The translations under genes were made by a program, and so were the position numbers. Source: Acanthosoma haemorrhoidale (lineage: Eukaryota; Arthropoda; Insecta; Hemiptera; Acanthosomatidae). Taken from it: a stretch of DNA of 64,000 nucleotides. Below, in pieces: positions 10,310 through 23,854 of the stretch. The stretch is taken from positions 54,209,239 to 54,273,238 of the forward strand of contig OV884012.1 of the NCBI GenBank assembly GCA_930367205.1, written 5' to 3'. Under the pieces are notes generated by a model. That model was not told where the DNA came from, ran no database searches, and saw nothing but the letters and a program-made list of their open reading frames with translations. Each line of letters starts with the position of its first letter. The first letter of the stretch is position 1.

Positions 10310-10735
10310 AAAGTTGACTCTGCATCATTAATTTTTTTCTCATAGTAGGGGACATATTATTTCGTTTTTCACTTGTGTTCCCCAAACAGAAATTTAAAAT
10401 TATTCAAAAACAATTGAGAAACAAGGAGTCTCATTTCGAGTGATTTCACCACTATTTAGGCTTCGTTAATTTTTATCAAAAAAAGACGCCCTGACTTCAC
10501 TGTATGTAGGTCGGCACTATGTGAGTTTCAAGTTTCAATTCCCGTCCAAGCTTGAGTCATGGAAATTTTACTCGTCGTTCCCATTCGGTATTGGAAATCA
10601 CTTGAAATGAGACTCCTTGTTTCTCAATTTTTTTTGAATAATTTTAAATTTCTGTTTGGGGAACACAAGTGCTAAACAAACGAAATAATATATCCCCTAC
10701 TATGAGGAAAAAATTAATGATGCAGAGTCAACTTT
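10310..10735. mobile_element. Long inverted-repeat (foldback) element, 426 bp
   Basis: Arms 10310-10447 and 10594-10735 are near-perfect inverted copies of about 140 bp each, beginning AAAGTTGACTCTGCATCA and ending ATTTC. The loop (10448-10593) is not repeated and contains CAAGTTTCAATTCCCGTCC near 10528, which resembles a tRNA T-arm or pol III B box. No transposase frame is present. Transcripts would form a long hairpin. It may be a foldback transposon or a duplicated, inverted short repeat. I find no clear target duplication. Confidence 0.8.
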
Positions 10736-12902
10736 AGTAAGACATGACAACTAAATCCATCTCTAAATATGTGTGCATAACATCAATAAATTATTTTTAT
10801 ATTGTAATTATTTACATTTTTTCTGGACAGACGATACTAATGACAAGGGTCAATAGTTATATCATTAGTTCAACTAATAGAATGCTAGGTAATAATAGGT
10901 TTTTAAGATACTCAAACCTTTTTCTTGTTTCTTTACTTTATAGGTCCTATGTTTCGTTAGTAATAATATGAATTAAAAAAATTAATCTTGAGTCCATAAT
11001 CGTTAGCATCTATGATCCACCTTGAATCAACCAGTAGCTAAGATTATAATCCACATATAAATAATATTTGATTAATTAAGAGATGTGATATTTCACTGGG
11101 CATTATCTAAATTAATTGACGAGCCAAATGGTGCTCACTCACAGAGCCGCTAATGCTAAAAGTGCTCAGCGAAGATTGCGGCTAGGAAGGCAGATATCGG
11201 TTATCTCTCGTCAAGGTATCAGTCATACCGTCAGTCTACCGGGAACATGCACTGATAGCCCCAGCTTACTGATTAGTACAGTATCTGTACTTATTCCTGT
11301 CATCAGCGGCACGTGTTCGCCTGTCTGGAAAATCAGAACCCATGCTAATATTCATGTACCTGCACGAACGAATATAAGATTCTAACCGTTACAATCATTC
11401 AAAATTATATTATAAAAAAAACAACAACATAATAATCGTTTGGCACATTATCTCAGACTGGTCATGAATTGTCAAGCTAAAACTGTACCGGAGGAGTTCA
11501 TTAGTAGACTTACAGCTGGCGCAGTGCTTTCTTTTTTTGGGTTTTTTTTTTTTTTTTTGAGCATGCGCCGATGGACACTAATTTAAAATGACAACAGTTA
11601 ACGGGAATGGAAATGCGAGCGACCATGAATACAGAACGAACTGCCTCAGCCGTGCACAACTGTAACGAACATTTTTAGAGCAGCTGGTCAGCAATTCACA
11701 TTTGTTATCATACTCCTGTGATATTACATTGCCTCCACACTATTTGAATCCTTGCTTCATATAACATTTAAGAGTTTTAAATTCTCATGGACGTCAGTTT
11801 TCTTGACCATATGTTTTTTTTTTAATGATATCATCAATTCCAAACACACTATTGCCAAATTTCACAGGATTCATAAAACATAATTATCACTTAGTCAAAT
11901 TAATTCTTGTATGTCAATATGTATTGTATACAAATTCCTTTTCCATTGATTATCAAGTTACATCTGTAACAAGTACAGTAAATGTTTTTTTATTTGATTT
12001 TACAAACAATCAGGCCGTTGAAATGAATTGTCGCCCAACCAATTTCAACAATCTTTTTGTGTCATTTATTTGTTGGTTCAAAATGGTTTTGAAAACGTAA
12101 ATCTCGTCATAGACAAAGACCTCAAGCAACCAAATATTTTGGATCGATGGTTTACTGCGTTTTTCGCATTTGTCTTTCTCTATTATTTTATCTCTATGAG
12201 TTCGTCATTTCAGGTCTCTACCCAAGAAAGTCTAAACCTCCCCTTGTCAGGATGTCTGTTTCTTTCCTATTTATTATTGCCATCTCGTAACCGATCATTT
12301 TAACCCATGCTGGTAGATTTCCTGTCTGTCATTCTCAAAATTTATTTGTCACGTATGCTACTTACTGTAAGGGGGTTCACGGGAACGAGACTGCAACGAT
12401 ATTATTCTTCATGTATTGCGATTTTGAAGGTTTTTTTAACTGAGAATTCAGAAAAAATAAACCTATTATTTCCTTCTTGGCACTGGCAGAATCAGTGCGA
12501 ATAAATAATTAATTCATAATTATAATTTATTCAAAGTAGCTCTGCTGAATAGAAAGGGAATATTTCGGCGAAGAGTCATCCAAAACTATATTTACTTAAA
12601 TGAAATAGATGATAAGATATTTACGGAGGTAGTATTATTTTGTTAACACTGCAAATACAACTTATTTACATATTTGAATAGTTGACACGAACTTAAAAAA
12701 AAAAAAGTGTTGGTCTGGAAGGTAATTGTTTAATTCAGTTGTGGTTTCCTCGACATTAGGTATAAGAAACCCATCAAACGTGCTGAGCTTATGCCCAACC
12801 GAATTCTTCAATATTATACTGGAACGATAATTATGGGATATCTATAATATGCACTCCAGCCAACCCCAAGTATATTTTCAACTTTTTAAAATTTTAAAAC
12901 TG
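10736..12902. other. No gene recognised
   Basis: AT-rich with a T18-class run near 11543-11559. Frames at 11116-11385 and 11825-12303 have no family signature and are probably chance. Confidence 0.45.
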
Positions 12903-13062
12903 ATACGAGCTCTTTCGGCGCCTATACCACCACTTTCAATTATCTTCATCAAAATAAATGAAAGAACATAAACGTTACTCCTTAAAGGTAAAATATATTA
13001 TCTCGATACTTTATTTATAAGATAATTGAGAATTGTGGTAAAGCCGCCAAAAGAGCTCGTAT
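12903..13062. mobile_element. MITE-like inverted-repeat element (160 bp)
   Basis: Left arm 12903-12946 (starts ATACGAGCTCTTTCGGCG) and right arm 13019-13062 are inverted copies of 44 bp with a few mismatches, around an AT-rich centre of 72 bp. There is no coding content. The sequence just outside the right arm (13070-13100, AAATAAATCGTGGGTAGACC) recurs near 5380 in reverse, so the mobile unit may extend further right than the inverted repeat. Confidence 0.7.
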
Positions 13063-16000
13063 TGTGGACAAATAAATCGTGGGTAGACCAAAGGTACACC
13101 CACTCTGTTAAATTTATTAATTATTCAATGCGTAGTGTCAATATTGGATGAACTGAGGATTGTACATCGATAAAAAGAGAACATCGACCATCTTTAAAAA
13201 TAAATTGTAAATAGCAGCGGATCCTCAACCGATTATTTATAGAAGATACAAAAGTACCCCCCTTTTGCCATCACAAACAAAGCATTGTAAAATTTAACCT
13301 CCTCCCCCACCGTCCTTGTTTAAACTACCCACTACAAGAAAGTTTTATTTATAACTTCTACCCATCCGAAAACATTTACCGAGAACATATACGGTAAGAA
13401 GTTGTACCCGTGAGCCCAGCAAACAGGCCCTGGAGTAGGTCGTGTAATTAACCCCTTACGTAAAAAAAACTTCCTTAACTCATTACAAAGCGGACTAAAT
13501 GACTGTATGAGCTAGGCTTTATCAGGCAATGCCGGTAGCGAGAAAACATTAGTAACTGACTACCCCAAGCGTTGTAGATATCCCTGGAATTTTGATACAC
13601 CGCCGCCCTCACACTAAATGAGACTTATTTAAAAGACCCCCCTCCATTGCCAGTCTATGATAAATGCCTACCGGTTTTTCCACCTCGGGATTGTACAGTT
13701 AGAGCTCGCTGGCTCTGGACAGGATTTAGTGGAAGATAAGAGGAGACCCTCTGTTCGGTAACGACCTGATAAGGCGATGGATGGAGTTTTAGTTTTAATT
13801 GGGGACCACACGTATCGTTAACGTCTCTGTTACCTCGGTAGTGGAGGGCAAGTTGGTTCTGAGGCAGCCACTTCGTCATCTTCCAGCTCATTCCGTGCCA
13901 TGTTCGTATAGGATTCAAAATGTGCTAGTTAATCCAAGAATCGGTGGTCTATCCTTTTAGTTTGTCATTAAAGCGTCAGTATAATTTCTTCATGTCAGTC
14001 AGTATGGTGGCTGCAGTTATTTATTACCTGAGTACTTTAGAGCGAATTATCAGTATTGTGTAGGTGTGGGATTTTTTCGCGTGTCCATATATTGGTACTC
14101 GTAAGTAAGTTGCATGTCTTCAACTTTTCTATTATAAGCAGTTTTAAGTTACATACGTAAATGATGCAGTAGTTTAGGACGGCGATTAAGTGTTTTCCAT
14201 ATATGTCTTGTTTGAGGGCTCCGTGTCAATCGTCTGTCAAGTGACGAGTGTCGAGAAGGGCGAGATATTTTGTGCTTTTGTCAGTCTGAGTCATAAGATT
14301 GATAGCCAGGTAATATATATTATATGCTGATATATTGAACCTAATTTGTTGTTACTTTGTAATGTTGATAAATTGTAAACTAAATTTTATTTTTTTGAAA
14401 TACACCAAAGTAAAATTAAGGACGCAGAAAGATAAATAACACCATCGAGAAATGGGTTTTAACATTTTAAACGACAAAAAAAAATGTTCGTTTCCTTCTC
14501 ATTTTTTTTATTAGTTAAACCATCTCGGTCACTAATAATTTCCTTTCAAAAAATACTGTAAATAATAACAATTTTTTTTATTATATTTGGAAGGATCAAT
14601 TTATATTGCTGGCACTCAAACTTTGTTTTCCGGACCGTGACTTAATGAAGTTTGTCATCTAATATATAACAGGCCTTATGTTCACATACTTTCCTTATTT
14701 ATTTATGTTATTAAATAATAAACAAATTGTATATTGAGAGGCCAGGGGAGCTCTTGAATATCCATTGTTACATTGTTAAATCAGCAATCTTGGCTGTTTT
14801 TTGTTGTTGTTTTTTTATAGTGTTCATCTAACTTTTCGTTGAGTTGTAGGATACATCAATCGTTTTAAGCTTCCATATCAATTTTTTTCCATCTGAACGA
14901 ACAGTGACTTCAAAAAAACAGCTCAACTGCCTAATTTATTATAATCTTCTGAGCCATAGAGGCCTTTGTCGGCAAACGTTGCATATTCCTTATCAACGAG
15001 TTTAATTAATTACCCTATCGTAATAAGAAGAATTTTTAAATACTCAAATTATTATCAGTCCTGTTTAATTGGTACTTGTATCTTATCATTTAATGTAAAT
15101 TCTAACCCTCTAGGTCAAACAAGATACTTACAAACGACAGACCGGAAGGGAAAACGTCAAGGTTTCTGAATTTAAAAAACTCAACCAAGAAACGTTAAAA
15201 ATCATTTGGGGACACTCGATAGAAAAATCCAATCTTTGGAAAAAGTTATGAAGACCACGTGCCTTTTCCTCCGTAAGCAATCTACTTGTATAGTGAATCC
15301 GGGTATAAAAATAAAGGAAAAACATAATATTACATGCCAACAGCATACTTATATTTAAAATATATATATATCTTAAAATGTAATACTATGAATTCAGGTT
15401 TATTTAAGGTAGAGAGTTCTTTGTCTTGTAGGCCAACATTCTCTTCTGACCCGCAAATAATTAATCAACCTAGAGGGCTGCTAAAACGACCTAAGAGGAA
15501 ATATTCATGCTGTTGGCTATAACTGTTTGTTTTCCTTCTCATTCACGACTGTTCGTAGTTCAAGATCTAATTATCTCATTCCCTGTTTTCCATTTTTGGT
15601 TTAATCAATAAAAACAGTTTATACGGTTAAATCAAAATGTTCGAAATTTAAATCCCCGGAGATATGAAAGTAAACTACTTTAAGTAGGTACCAAATATTA
15701 CCACAATGCCCTAAGACTTACTGTGTTCAACTTAAAATTTAAAAAGATTAAAAGTAATAGTTAAATACCTGATAAGGGTCGGACATCCCAGAAAAAGTTA
15801 TTATTTCTTAATAAAAACACTATCGAGACAAGCTAATATACAATGGATTATCGTATTTGATTAACTTATATCGCATCTTAAAGAAATATCTTGTGATGGA
15901 GTGTACGAAGAATATTTCTTTTCTAAAAGAAATCGGCCATCACAGACCAGAATGTGATGATGCTAATAGTGAAATCATAGCAGCCAGAATATTAATTATG

Positions 16001-16980
16001 TATTAATAATGATGAATCACGAATTTTGAGAACAATAAGAATTTGATGTCTATAGAGAAAGGTATCTGTGAACTATTTAAAATACAATTAAAATTCAGCT
16101 GAAAAGGGAATCTAAACGCAATTTCACTCTTCAAGGCTGAAATCAGAATAAACTGTTGTCTACTGTACTGGAATGCTGGAAGGATCTAGCAACTAAATAA
16201 CTCATAATCCACATTCTTGCTACGTTCCAGGGGCTCGCAATTCTGGCTTTGTAGCACCAATCCGCACCTGACCTTCATTAGAAGGTCCTCCTTGAACTAG
16301 TATGGCTCATCTTGAATATATTTCCTCTTAAGCGGCTTAATATTAGTATGTTTATATATGAACATCAATTGAAGTACAAGAGTTTAATTTTTAATAATTC
16401 CAATCCCCACTCTAAACCCTCCTGAGTCGTCATGGTAAAGCTAACACATTTAAATTGTAATTTTAAGGTGTCGGGTGTCTTGATCACGTCGAGCTTCTCG
16501 TTCACGTCGAGGGTCACCAATGGTCGGGGGCGTCAATAGGGGAGTGCCTGATCACTCTAGCCCTGGTGACAAGTGCGGATTGTTGTAGTTTATATCATGG
16601 ACCATGTTCCATGTCGACGTTAATATCTGCCTCCATTTTTTTGATAGGGGTGTGTCCCGACAATACACTGTGTTCACGAGAGAGGTTCAGAGGTTTCATA
16701 AAGAATAAGACCAGTTTTCAGAGATCGGCAGCGTAATAGTCACAAGTCGTCAGAAGGTCTGCTAGAGGCTGTGAGACAGGGTGGCGGCGCAGAGGTGTGG
16801 CAGAGAGATTTTAGACAAGTAGAAGACTGAGTGGGCTTACTTCCAGGGCCCCAGGGCCCTGGCGTATCGCGACCGAGTGATAGTGGCTGTCTAGATGAGA
16901 TGACTGGGAAAAGAGTGTCGCTACAGTGCACAACACCCTGATTTAAATATATTTTCCCCTTCCTAGTGGAAGGCTGAGTC
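13063..16980. other. No gene recognised; scattered GC-richer patches
   Basis: 13260-13900 and 16440-16930 are GC-richer than surroundings but give no recognisable protein. 14040-14330 has donor-like CTCGTAAGTAAG (14099) and CCAGGTAATA (14308), with no coding support. Confidence 0.4.
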
Positions 16981-16988
16981 GGCTAAAG

Positions 16989-17256
16989 GGGGTATGTTTT
17001 ATGATGCCCAGGTGGCCAATCCCCCTTAAGTTTATGACTGTTGGTCTAAAAGGGTGTGTTTTATAGCTGCTAGGGACTCACCTATTTAGATTTAATGACC
17101 GCCGGAAGGTGACCAAAGGTCTACCGGTTCCGTTTTATGAGGGGGCAGGTGGCTTACCCTCCCAGGTTTTATTGCTGGACCTTCGACCTTCTGTTACTTG
17201 TTTTATGACTGCCGACCTCTCCATGATTTATTACCAGAAAAGCAGGTTTTACATCT
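16989..17256. repeat. Degenerate tandem repeat, about 33-bp unit, TTTTATGACTGC core
   Basis: Nine TTTTATGA-like cores start near 16998, 17031, 17060, 17091, 17133, 17167, 17201, 17227 and 17248, mostly 29-34 bp apart. Examples are TTTTATGATGCCC, TTTATGACTGTTGG, TTTAATGACCGCCGG and TTTTATGACTGCCG. Each is followed by a GC-rich half containing pieces such as CCAGG or AGGTGGC. This could be a worn minisatellite or a cluster of binding sites (TTTATG/TTTATT suits Caudal or Abd-B class homeodomains). No coding frame. Confidence 0.6.
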
Positions 17257-18923
17257 AATTACAATACATTAGTTGCACCAGAGTATAGGTTAATTTACAT
17301 ATATGGTTGGCACTCGCTACATAAGGAAATTTATTTGTACATCTTTATGTAGGTATTAGGGTTTTGAGCAGGCCCTGGTACCTTGTTTGGTCTCTGAAAT
17401 CTAATGCAACTGAAAACCTCTGATGAGAGGGAAATTTTTTTTTTATAACCAATTTCATAGATTTTCTAATCTTCCGTACGTTACGTTGTGGAAATGTTCC
17501 AATGTATCCAAAACAACACGAAATAGTTAGTAATTTCTAAACCAATTATCTGCAAGCGATTATGGCTTTATAAAAAAAACTAACGTAGACTTACTTAGTG
17601 ATATCACTTTATGTATTAGGGACTGAGTTAAAGAACATTCACGAGATCTACTCTAAAGCGGTTCTACTTCTGATACGACCTGTTGCACCATAAAGTCCAT
17701 AAATAAGACTGATGTTGCAGACCTATGAATTCGTTAACTGGTTTATATGCTAAGTTGGGTATCTTCTGCAACACGGGTGTCTTTTGTACCTAAATCGATC
17801 TGAGTAGATAGGTTTAGCTTGTGACAAACCTGTGATAGTGTTAGTGTGATTATACGTGATATTAGAACTACTTCACCAACAATTAATAGGGGAAATCTAA
17901 AGGAGTTTATTCAGTCAACTATGTTAAATCTATTAGAACACTTTTACTACTACTAATGTATGTATATACCGAAAAACATACAGGCTCGTTCTGTTGTCAC
18001 TACACAGAAGATAATACGTTGGACAGAGATAACAGAACAACAAGGCATCAGTGCCTGCACGGAACAGGCCTCTTAGTCTAATCCCAACAACCATTAATTT
18101 GAAGGCACACGTACTCACCAGCTAATGGTTACCCGCTATTTCCCGGCAGTTTCCTGTCCTCGCTTAGTTTTGCCGGAGTCGTAATTATCTCCGACCGCGT
18201 CTTATTACTGCTAAGAGGCCATTATAATTTGTAGTCTACACTCTGTAATTGTTGCTTAATTTATGTTTAAGTCAAATGTCAAAGCTGGAATAGTGGCCTA
18301 TCCAGACCTTTTGTCATCTGGGACGGCCCCCAATTTACCTCACTTTTTAGGTCAATCAAGATCAAGAGAGGTTATTAAAAATTACTTAATATAAAAAAAT
18401 TTAGTTCTTTCATGCATTTATTTTTCTAGCTTTTTTATCAAGAAATTCTTGAGTAACGTTGTCAAAATCAGTTCGTTATTTGTCTATCGTAGTATCGTAA
18501 GATTTACCTCAACCAAAACATACCAAGAGATTTTCACGTTGTTCCGTACTTCCCCTATTGAATTTTAACCAAATACTGATAAGCATATCCCAAGAATTAA
18601 AAATAATCTATTATCAGTGTTTATCATCCAGAAATTTATTTGTGCTCCTCTTGGATGTGAGTCTCGTCCGCATAGGTTGCTTCTTACACAGAAGGTGGTA
18701 ACATTTAAGAAATGAGTTTCTCACATGATAGAAGAAAAATAATTTCTTAATCTAAAAAAGGAAGTAAAACAATAAATGATTTTAGTGTTGAAATATTTAA
18801 AGAATAACTAACTGTTAATAAATAATAAAGAGAAGAAATGTGTAAAGAGAACCATGGCTTGATTGCCGAAGTGCGATTGAGTGAAGTCGCTCTGGAATAA
18901 GTCCTGGTTGATGGATGCACTGC
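17257..18923. other. No gene recognised
   Basis: AT-rich without coding, RNA or repeat signatures that I can support. Confidence 0.45.
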
Positions 18924-19384
18924 TCATGGAGTTGTGAGAGAAGAAACAAAACTCTTTGAAGAGCAGGAAGCTTCTGAACGAGCAGAAGAAAGAGGTGCTG
19001 AGGAGCTCCCTAGAACGATCGATGTTTTACTTACAGGTTTTAGAGGACTGGATTTCCTCCGAACACTATAGCGTTGATGTGGGCTTGTTTTCACAAGATT
19101 CTCCTCCACGAGATGAAATATTTCCTTCAGTTTCTGCATCCTTTTGTCCCATCTGTCAGACAGCTCCTCGCAGAGAACATTAATGGAGGCGACCTATCGG
19201 CTCTATACAGTGTCTCGCAGGGGGAGTCCGATTTCATACTCATTCCTGAATTTAAAACGTAGGGGAAAACTTTTTGGATTCTCCAAATAATGAGTTCAGT
19301 GCCAATTGATCCCACTTGCCATGATTTCTTTGTACATAGGTCCCTAAAAGTTGCTTTCCTATTTGACCTTTCAACAGGATTCAC
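18924..19384 (-). pseudogene. Fossil Ty3/gypsy integrase, C-terminal half
   Basis: Two overlapping minus-strand frames join into integrase-like sequence. The upstream frame (from 19384) starts NPVERSNR, the motif carrying the integrase catalytic Glu, then DLCTKKSW and SPCETLYR, as in gypsy integrases. After a frameshift near 19180 the next frame continues LCEELSDRWDKRMQKLKEI, HLVEENLVK and QRYSVRRK, matching the helical C-terminal segment that follows the core. The fragment lies 14 kb from the element at the left edge, and its motifs differ from that one's (Glu present here, Asn there), so it is a different lineage. No RT, protease or LTR is visible nearby. Decayed, with at least one frameshift. 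Confidence 0.7.
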
Positions 19385-19651
19385 ATCTGGGAATCGTAAA
19401 ATGGCGTATTGAGTATCTTCACTCCAACTGGAGATTCTACTAAGGATCTCAGAATGAAACTTTTTCTATTACCGAAGAAAAGTATTGTACGAAGGGTAAC
19501 ATCCAGCCATTCCAAGAAACCGTCTTTAAGACTTGGCAGTAGCCGGTGTAGGAAAACCTGTAGAGAGAGTGAAGGAAGGTTAATCGAAAAATGGTAAATT
19601 ACATTAGCACCGTTATCTTAAGACTGAATAGACAGAGGTAATTATTTTATT

Positions 19652-19867
19652 TCAGTCGATTAATTCAAGCGCATTTGAATAATTAGAAACATTTTCAATC
19701 TCAACCTTAAACAACTCTGTAATTTCCTCCTTCAGCTCTGTCTCGATTGTAGCTTGTCTATCAAACTGGAATTGAAAGTCTTGAGGATTATTTGCATCCA
19801 GTCCTTTTAATTTATTATAGTTAGTGGTTAAGGTAGAAAATGAAGCCTGTCGTTTCCTCTGCAGCAA
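19652..19867 (-). pseudogene. Possible gag-like fragment, unassigned
   Basis: A 71-codon frame, hydrophilic and helical (QRKRQASFSTLTTNYNKLKG, then ETELKEEITELFKVEIENV). The composition and the start RKR...NYNKLK recall the N-terminal gag region of BEL/Pao elements, but this is weak. It sits about 270 bp upstream, in the minus direction, of the fossil integrase, so it could belong to the same decayed insertion with a large internal loss or to a separate one. Confidence 0.3.
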
Positions 19868-22800
19868 ATCACTCTTCTATTAATCTATTAAAAGAACTCA
19901 TTTGGTCTGGTGGTCAGTTATCAGAACTGAATAACTTTAACAAAATAGGAACAAAACGAGGGCAGTTAGTACATAAAAATGTCCTGTTACTTCAGGGTCT
20001 CTGCCCGGAAGCGTCATTAATTGTACCAAAGTAATCGAACCAACACAATGAACAGAAAAATGTACGAGCGCCAGATCGAGGGAAATTACTAAACTCAAAA
20101 AGTTAACTTAACTTTTAAGTTATGGCCATCAAAACTCGTATGCATATAATGACAAGCAAACACACAATGTATATTTAGAATATTATTAAACTTGGGAGCA
20201 TTCAGTACATATGTATAACCCCATACACCAATGATACAATAATACCCATAATAGCATAATAACAAATGAACATCTACAGTGAATTGAAGGGGCAAGAGGA
20301 CAAAGGTCATATATGACAAAAATCGTCTTTTCATCATGGATAAAAGTGTTATGTGCGAATTTTATCACTCTTCGTCATGTCACTTCGTCCCAGTTTCTGA
20401 AAACAAATAATATCCTCAAAACCCACGTGATAACGGTGTATAACACTAAACCGCATGACCTCGAAAAACTCTAAAGGGGGGTTTCTCAATTTCAGGTGAT
20501 CATAACATATCACCTTGATCCACTTGGCCCTTCAATTAGATTATATGCAGGAATACTTTATTACAAGGGGTATGTAGTAGTGGATGTAAATAAATATCAA
20601 TTACCAGGCCCACCATTTGTTCTGTTTAACCTGGTGTGTCTTTACTCTAACACATAAAACTATTTAAAATCCTATCTTAAAACTATAAATAAACATAACG
20701 GAATAATTTAACAATGGTAGTAGAATCAATCAGCATTAAAACTAAAAGTATGCATATGATTTAAAATAATATACTAAGACATTAATTACTACAGTGGATC
20801 CACTCCATTTTGTTACACTATTTACTTTTAAATAAGCCTAACATAAACAACTCTCTATAGTAAATATCCACAAGGACAGCAACAGAGAAATGCTTTACAA
20901 GCAATCAGAGCTTTTTCAATCGCGACCCAAGTCTTTTTCTGGCTTGGCTTAAAACAACCTTATAGTTCTCCCCCCATACCGCAAGATGGCAGGTGTTTTT
21001 ACCCTTTTCCCTTTCTCTATGGTACACCGAAATTTTTCGACGGACTATGCCGTCATTCTTAACATTTCGAACTAATGGCAACTATATATATACTTACCGC
21101 CTTGGCATGATTTCTATATTAGGCATTTCGATCTATGTGACCTGTAGCCTCATCGTCGATGTTCTTTGTCCCTTATCCACTATATACCACTGTAGAGTCA
21201 ATTCAATTAAATCATCATTGAACACAAAAATATTATAAGATAAGTGACACTCAAAACACATATTCTTCTAGAGTACCCACTGTACGATATGTTGGGAGCC
21301 TCCCTATCCTGGCTTGAACTGTACGGCTAGAGCACGGACCGAGCCTGACTTAAGGTCATCGCTCGACCAATGTAAACAGTAGACGCAGAGAGCGGTATTT
21401 ACAATGATAATTAGGCCGCTATGGTAATGCAGTAGGCAAGCTAATTTACCTATGTAAACTGGCGTGGGCTCAAGAACCTTGGCATCCTGGTCCATTAGGC
21501 TCTCTCTCTCTTATGTCATCGTTGCGCCGGTATGCTGGTTTCTGGTTCAAGTCTGCCGAAAAATATTAGTATGGGTGCAGTATTAAGCACAATATATTGC
21601 TTTTGATTGAATAAATTGTGATTTACTGATGAAATACACACTGAAAGACAATATTTAAAAAAAAAAATAGAAATCGCAAAAAGGAAGAAGTATTTCCAGA
21701 CCTAAATTTATATTTTTGAGTATAAATCAAATTATACCTTGTGCAAATTATATAGTAAGAATATAATCTACATCACCTTAATGAGGATGATATTCGTGGA
21801 AAAGGAACAGGGGAGCGACCATAATCAGTAAGCTTACAATGTGGACTGATGATTCAAAAACTATAATTCGTAATATGGCTTAAGAATGCATAGAACAGTG
21901 TTGTGATCTGGGTAAAAAAATAAACACAGTTACGCAAAAACTTATCAATCTATATAATATATATCACCGTGAAATAGTCAAAACACATCTGAATTATACC
22001 AATTTGCCTACATAAAACCATGACACAAATTATACTGCACGTATAAGTTTCGAAGCTAAGGTGATACTAAAGAGAGGGGATTTTCTCAGATGTGGTGCAT
22101 CGTTAACTGATAAAAAGAATATGATAACGCTACTCCATGAACAAAGTTAATTTAAGGCACCAATTAAAGCATTGTGATTTTTTCAACTCCGAAGACTACA
22201 CTTGTGTATTCCCCCTGTGTAAGGGACCAGTTTAGTAAGGTTTCACATATAAACCTACCCGTCAAATATTAACTCTGAACACGATAAATATATTGATGAC
22301 CATGACATGAGTTATCGGCTAAAGACCCTATGCACGGTATATATTATTAGTAACAAACCGATACTTAATACCATTTTAAATATAATAGGTAAAAGTCTAA
22401 GTTAACGAGTAATTCGAGTAAGTAAAAGACGATAGCGCTTAGTCCTGTTTAATGGAGATGATACCTAGTATTTGTCATGCTACCGCAATTAAGCAGCCAA
22501 AACTGCCATTCTCAAGCACTCCAAATGTTAATTATGTCTGGCTTTCTATTATGTGAATCAGATATGAATAACTTGTAAGAAGGCATAAAAAGCACGTTAT
22601 TTACTTAATGTAAACCAGCAATTACAGAATACGATGGGAAAGTGTTCTTGATTTTCATGTCAAGTCCGGTCACAAGAATCTACCTGAGATTACCTTAAGT
22701 GAGTTGTTTAAGTAGGATGTGGAGTTGTTTGATTTAGGATTTAAACCTTCATCGTAAAAAAGAAACCTTTATTAGGGGTGCTAGTACAATGACTCCTGGA

Positions 22801-23854
22801 CGTTTCTGAACCGCTTCGCAATACCTTCCAATTTTTTTTCTTCTATCTCGTCCCACGAAATGAAAAGACACAGAATGGAAGGAATGAGAGGAACAGAGGC
22901 GCGGAGAGAAAGGGAAAATCCCTGCTCAAATATTCATGTTACCTGGGACGGTAAGCCGGGTAGCCAGAGCAAACACAGAGGCTTTTGTCTGCGCAGGCCT
23001 TTGAGAAAAGATGCAGCCACTGAGGGGGGGGGAGGGGGGTTGTTTGAACTGTTGCATCTGGTCCTGCGGCTGGGGAGATTACCAGGCTCGGGTTGCGTCC
23101 TTTGATCCACTAGTCAGCCGCAGACATATCGGGTAACGTCGCTCCTAATGCAAGAGGTTTATTGCTCTGTTATACTTCCTCACTTCCTCTGCAGTGTGTT
23201 CGCTCGAGTGTATGCGTGCAGTTCCACACCGGATGGAGCTTGATCCTAGCCTTGAAATCACAAGTCATTTATTCATCATTCATAATAAAAATGGCGTTCT
23301 AAATGCTCTGCATAACTACTATTCTCGAAAGACTTGAGCTTACATAGTAGAGTAAATAAAGAATAAATTGACATTTCACTAAATAGTTGTTTGAAGTATA
23401 AGTTAAAAATAAAATGCAATGAAAAGTAACTCTATTCTGGAGCATTGTCCCCCATAGAATAAAAAAAAAAATGTATGTGTAATTGACAAAAAGAATAAAA
23501 AAATACATAACACTACAATGATGTGATCAGTTTTAAATAATGAAATTCCTAGATACATATGTGATAACTACAATGGACCAACAGCAAAAGAAATAACAGC
23601 AGCAGAATTAAGCAACAGAAAAAAAAAACGTAAATAAGTAGAGGAGAATGACAATCACTGACAATTGCAACTAAGAAAATATAGGAATTTTTACATGGTT
23701 GATGTGATGTATTAAAATAGCAAATAAAAAAAATTAATAAACAATAAATAAAATGTATAATAATGGCAAATTATGACTAGTTAGATTTGGAGGAAGATAA
23801 GGAAGTTATAAGTCTACATTTAAAGACTAGAACGCTGAATTTTGGTAGGAATAT
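19868..23854. other. No gene recognised; one SINE-tail fragment
   Basis: AT-rich. TCAATCGCGACCCAAGTC at 20917-20934, followed by CTTTTTCT, repeats the 3' part of the tRNA-Pro-like sequence at 33.94 kb. 22860-23110 is GC-richer (G8/G6 runs) without a recognisable frame. Confidence 0.45.

Noticed and set aside
13655..13918. 87-codon minus-strand frame in a GC-richer patch
   Set aside because: No domain, no splice logic, no repeat partner.
14040..14330. Donor-like sites and a TCAGTC suggesting a non-coding first exon
   Set aside because: Only isolated short motifs; no paired acceptor or promoter support.
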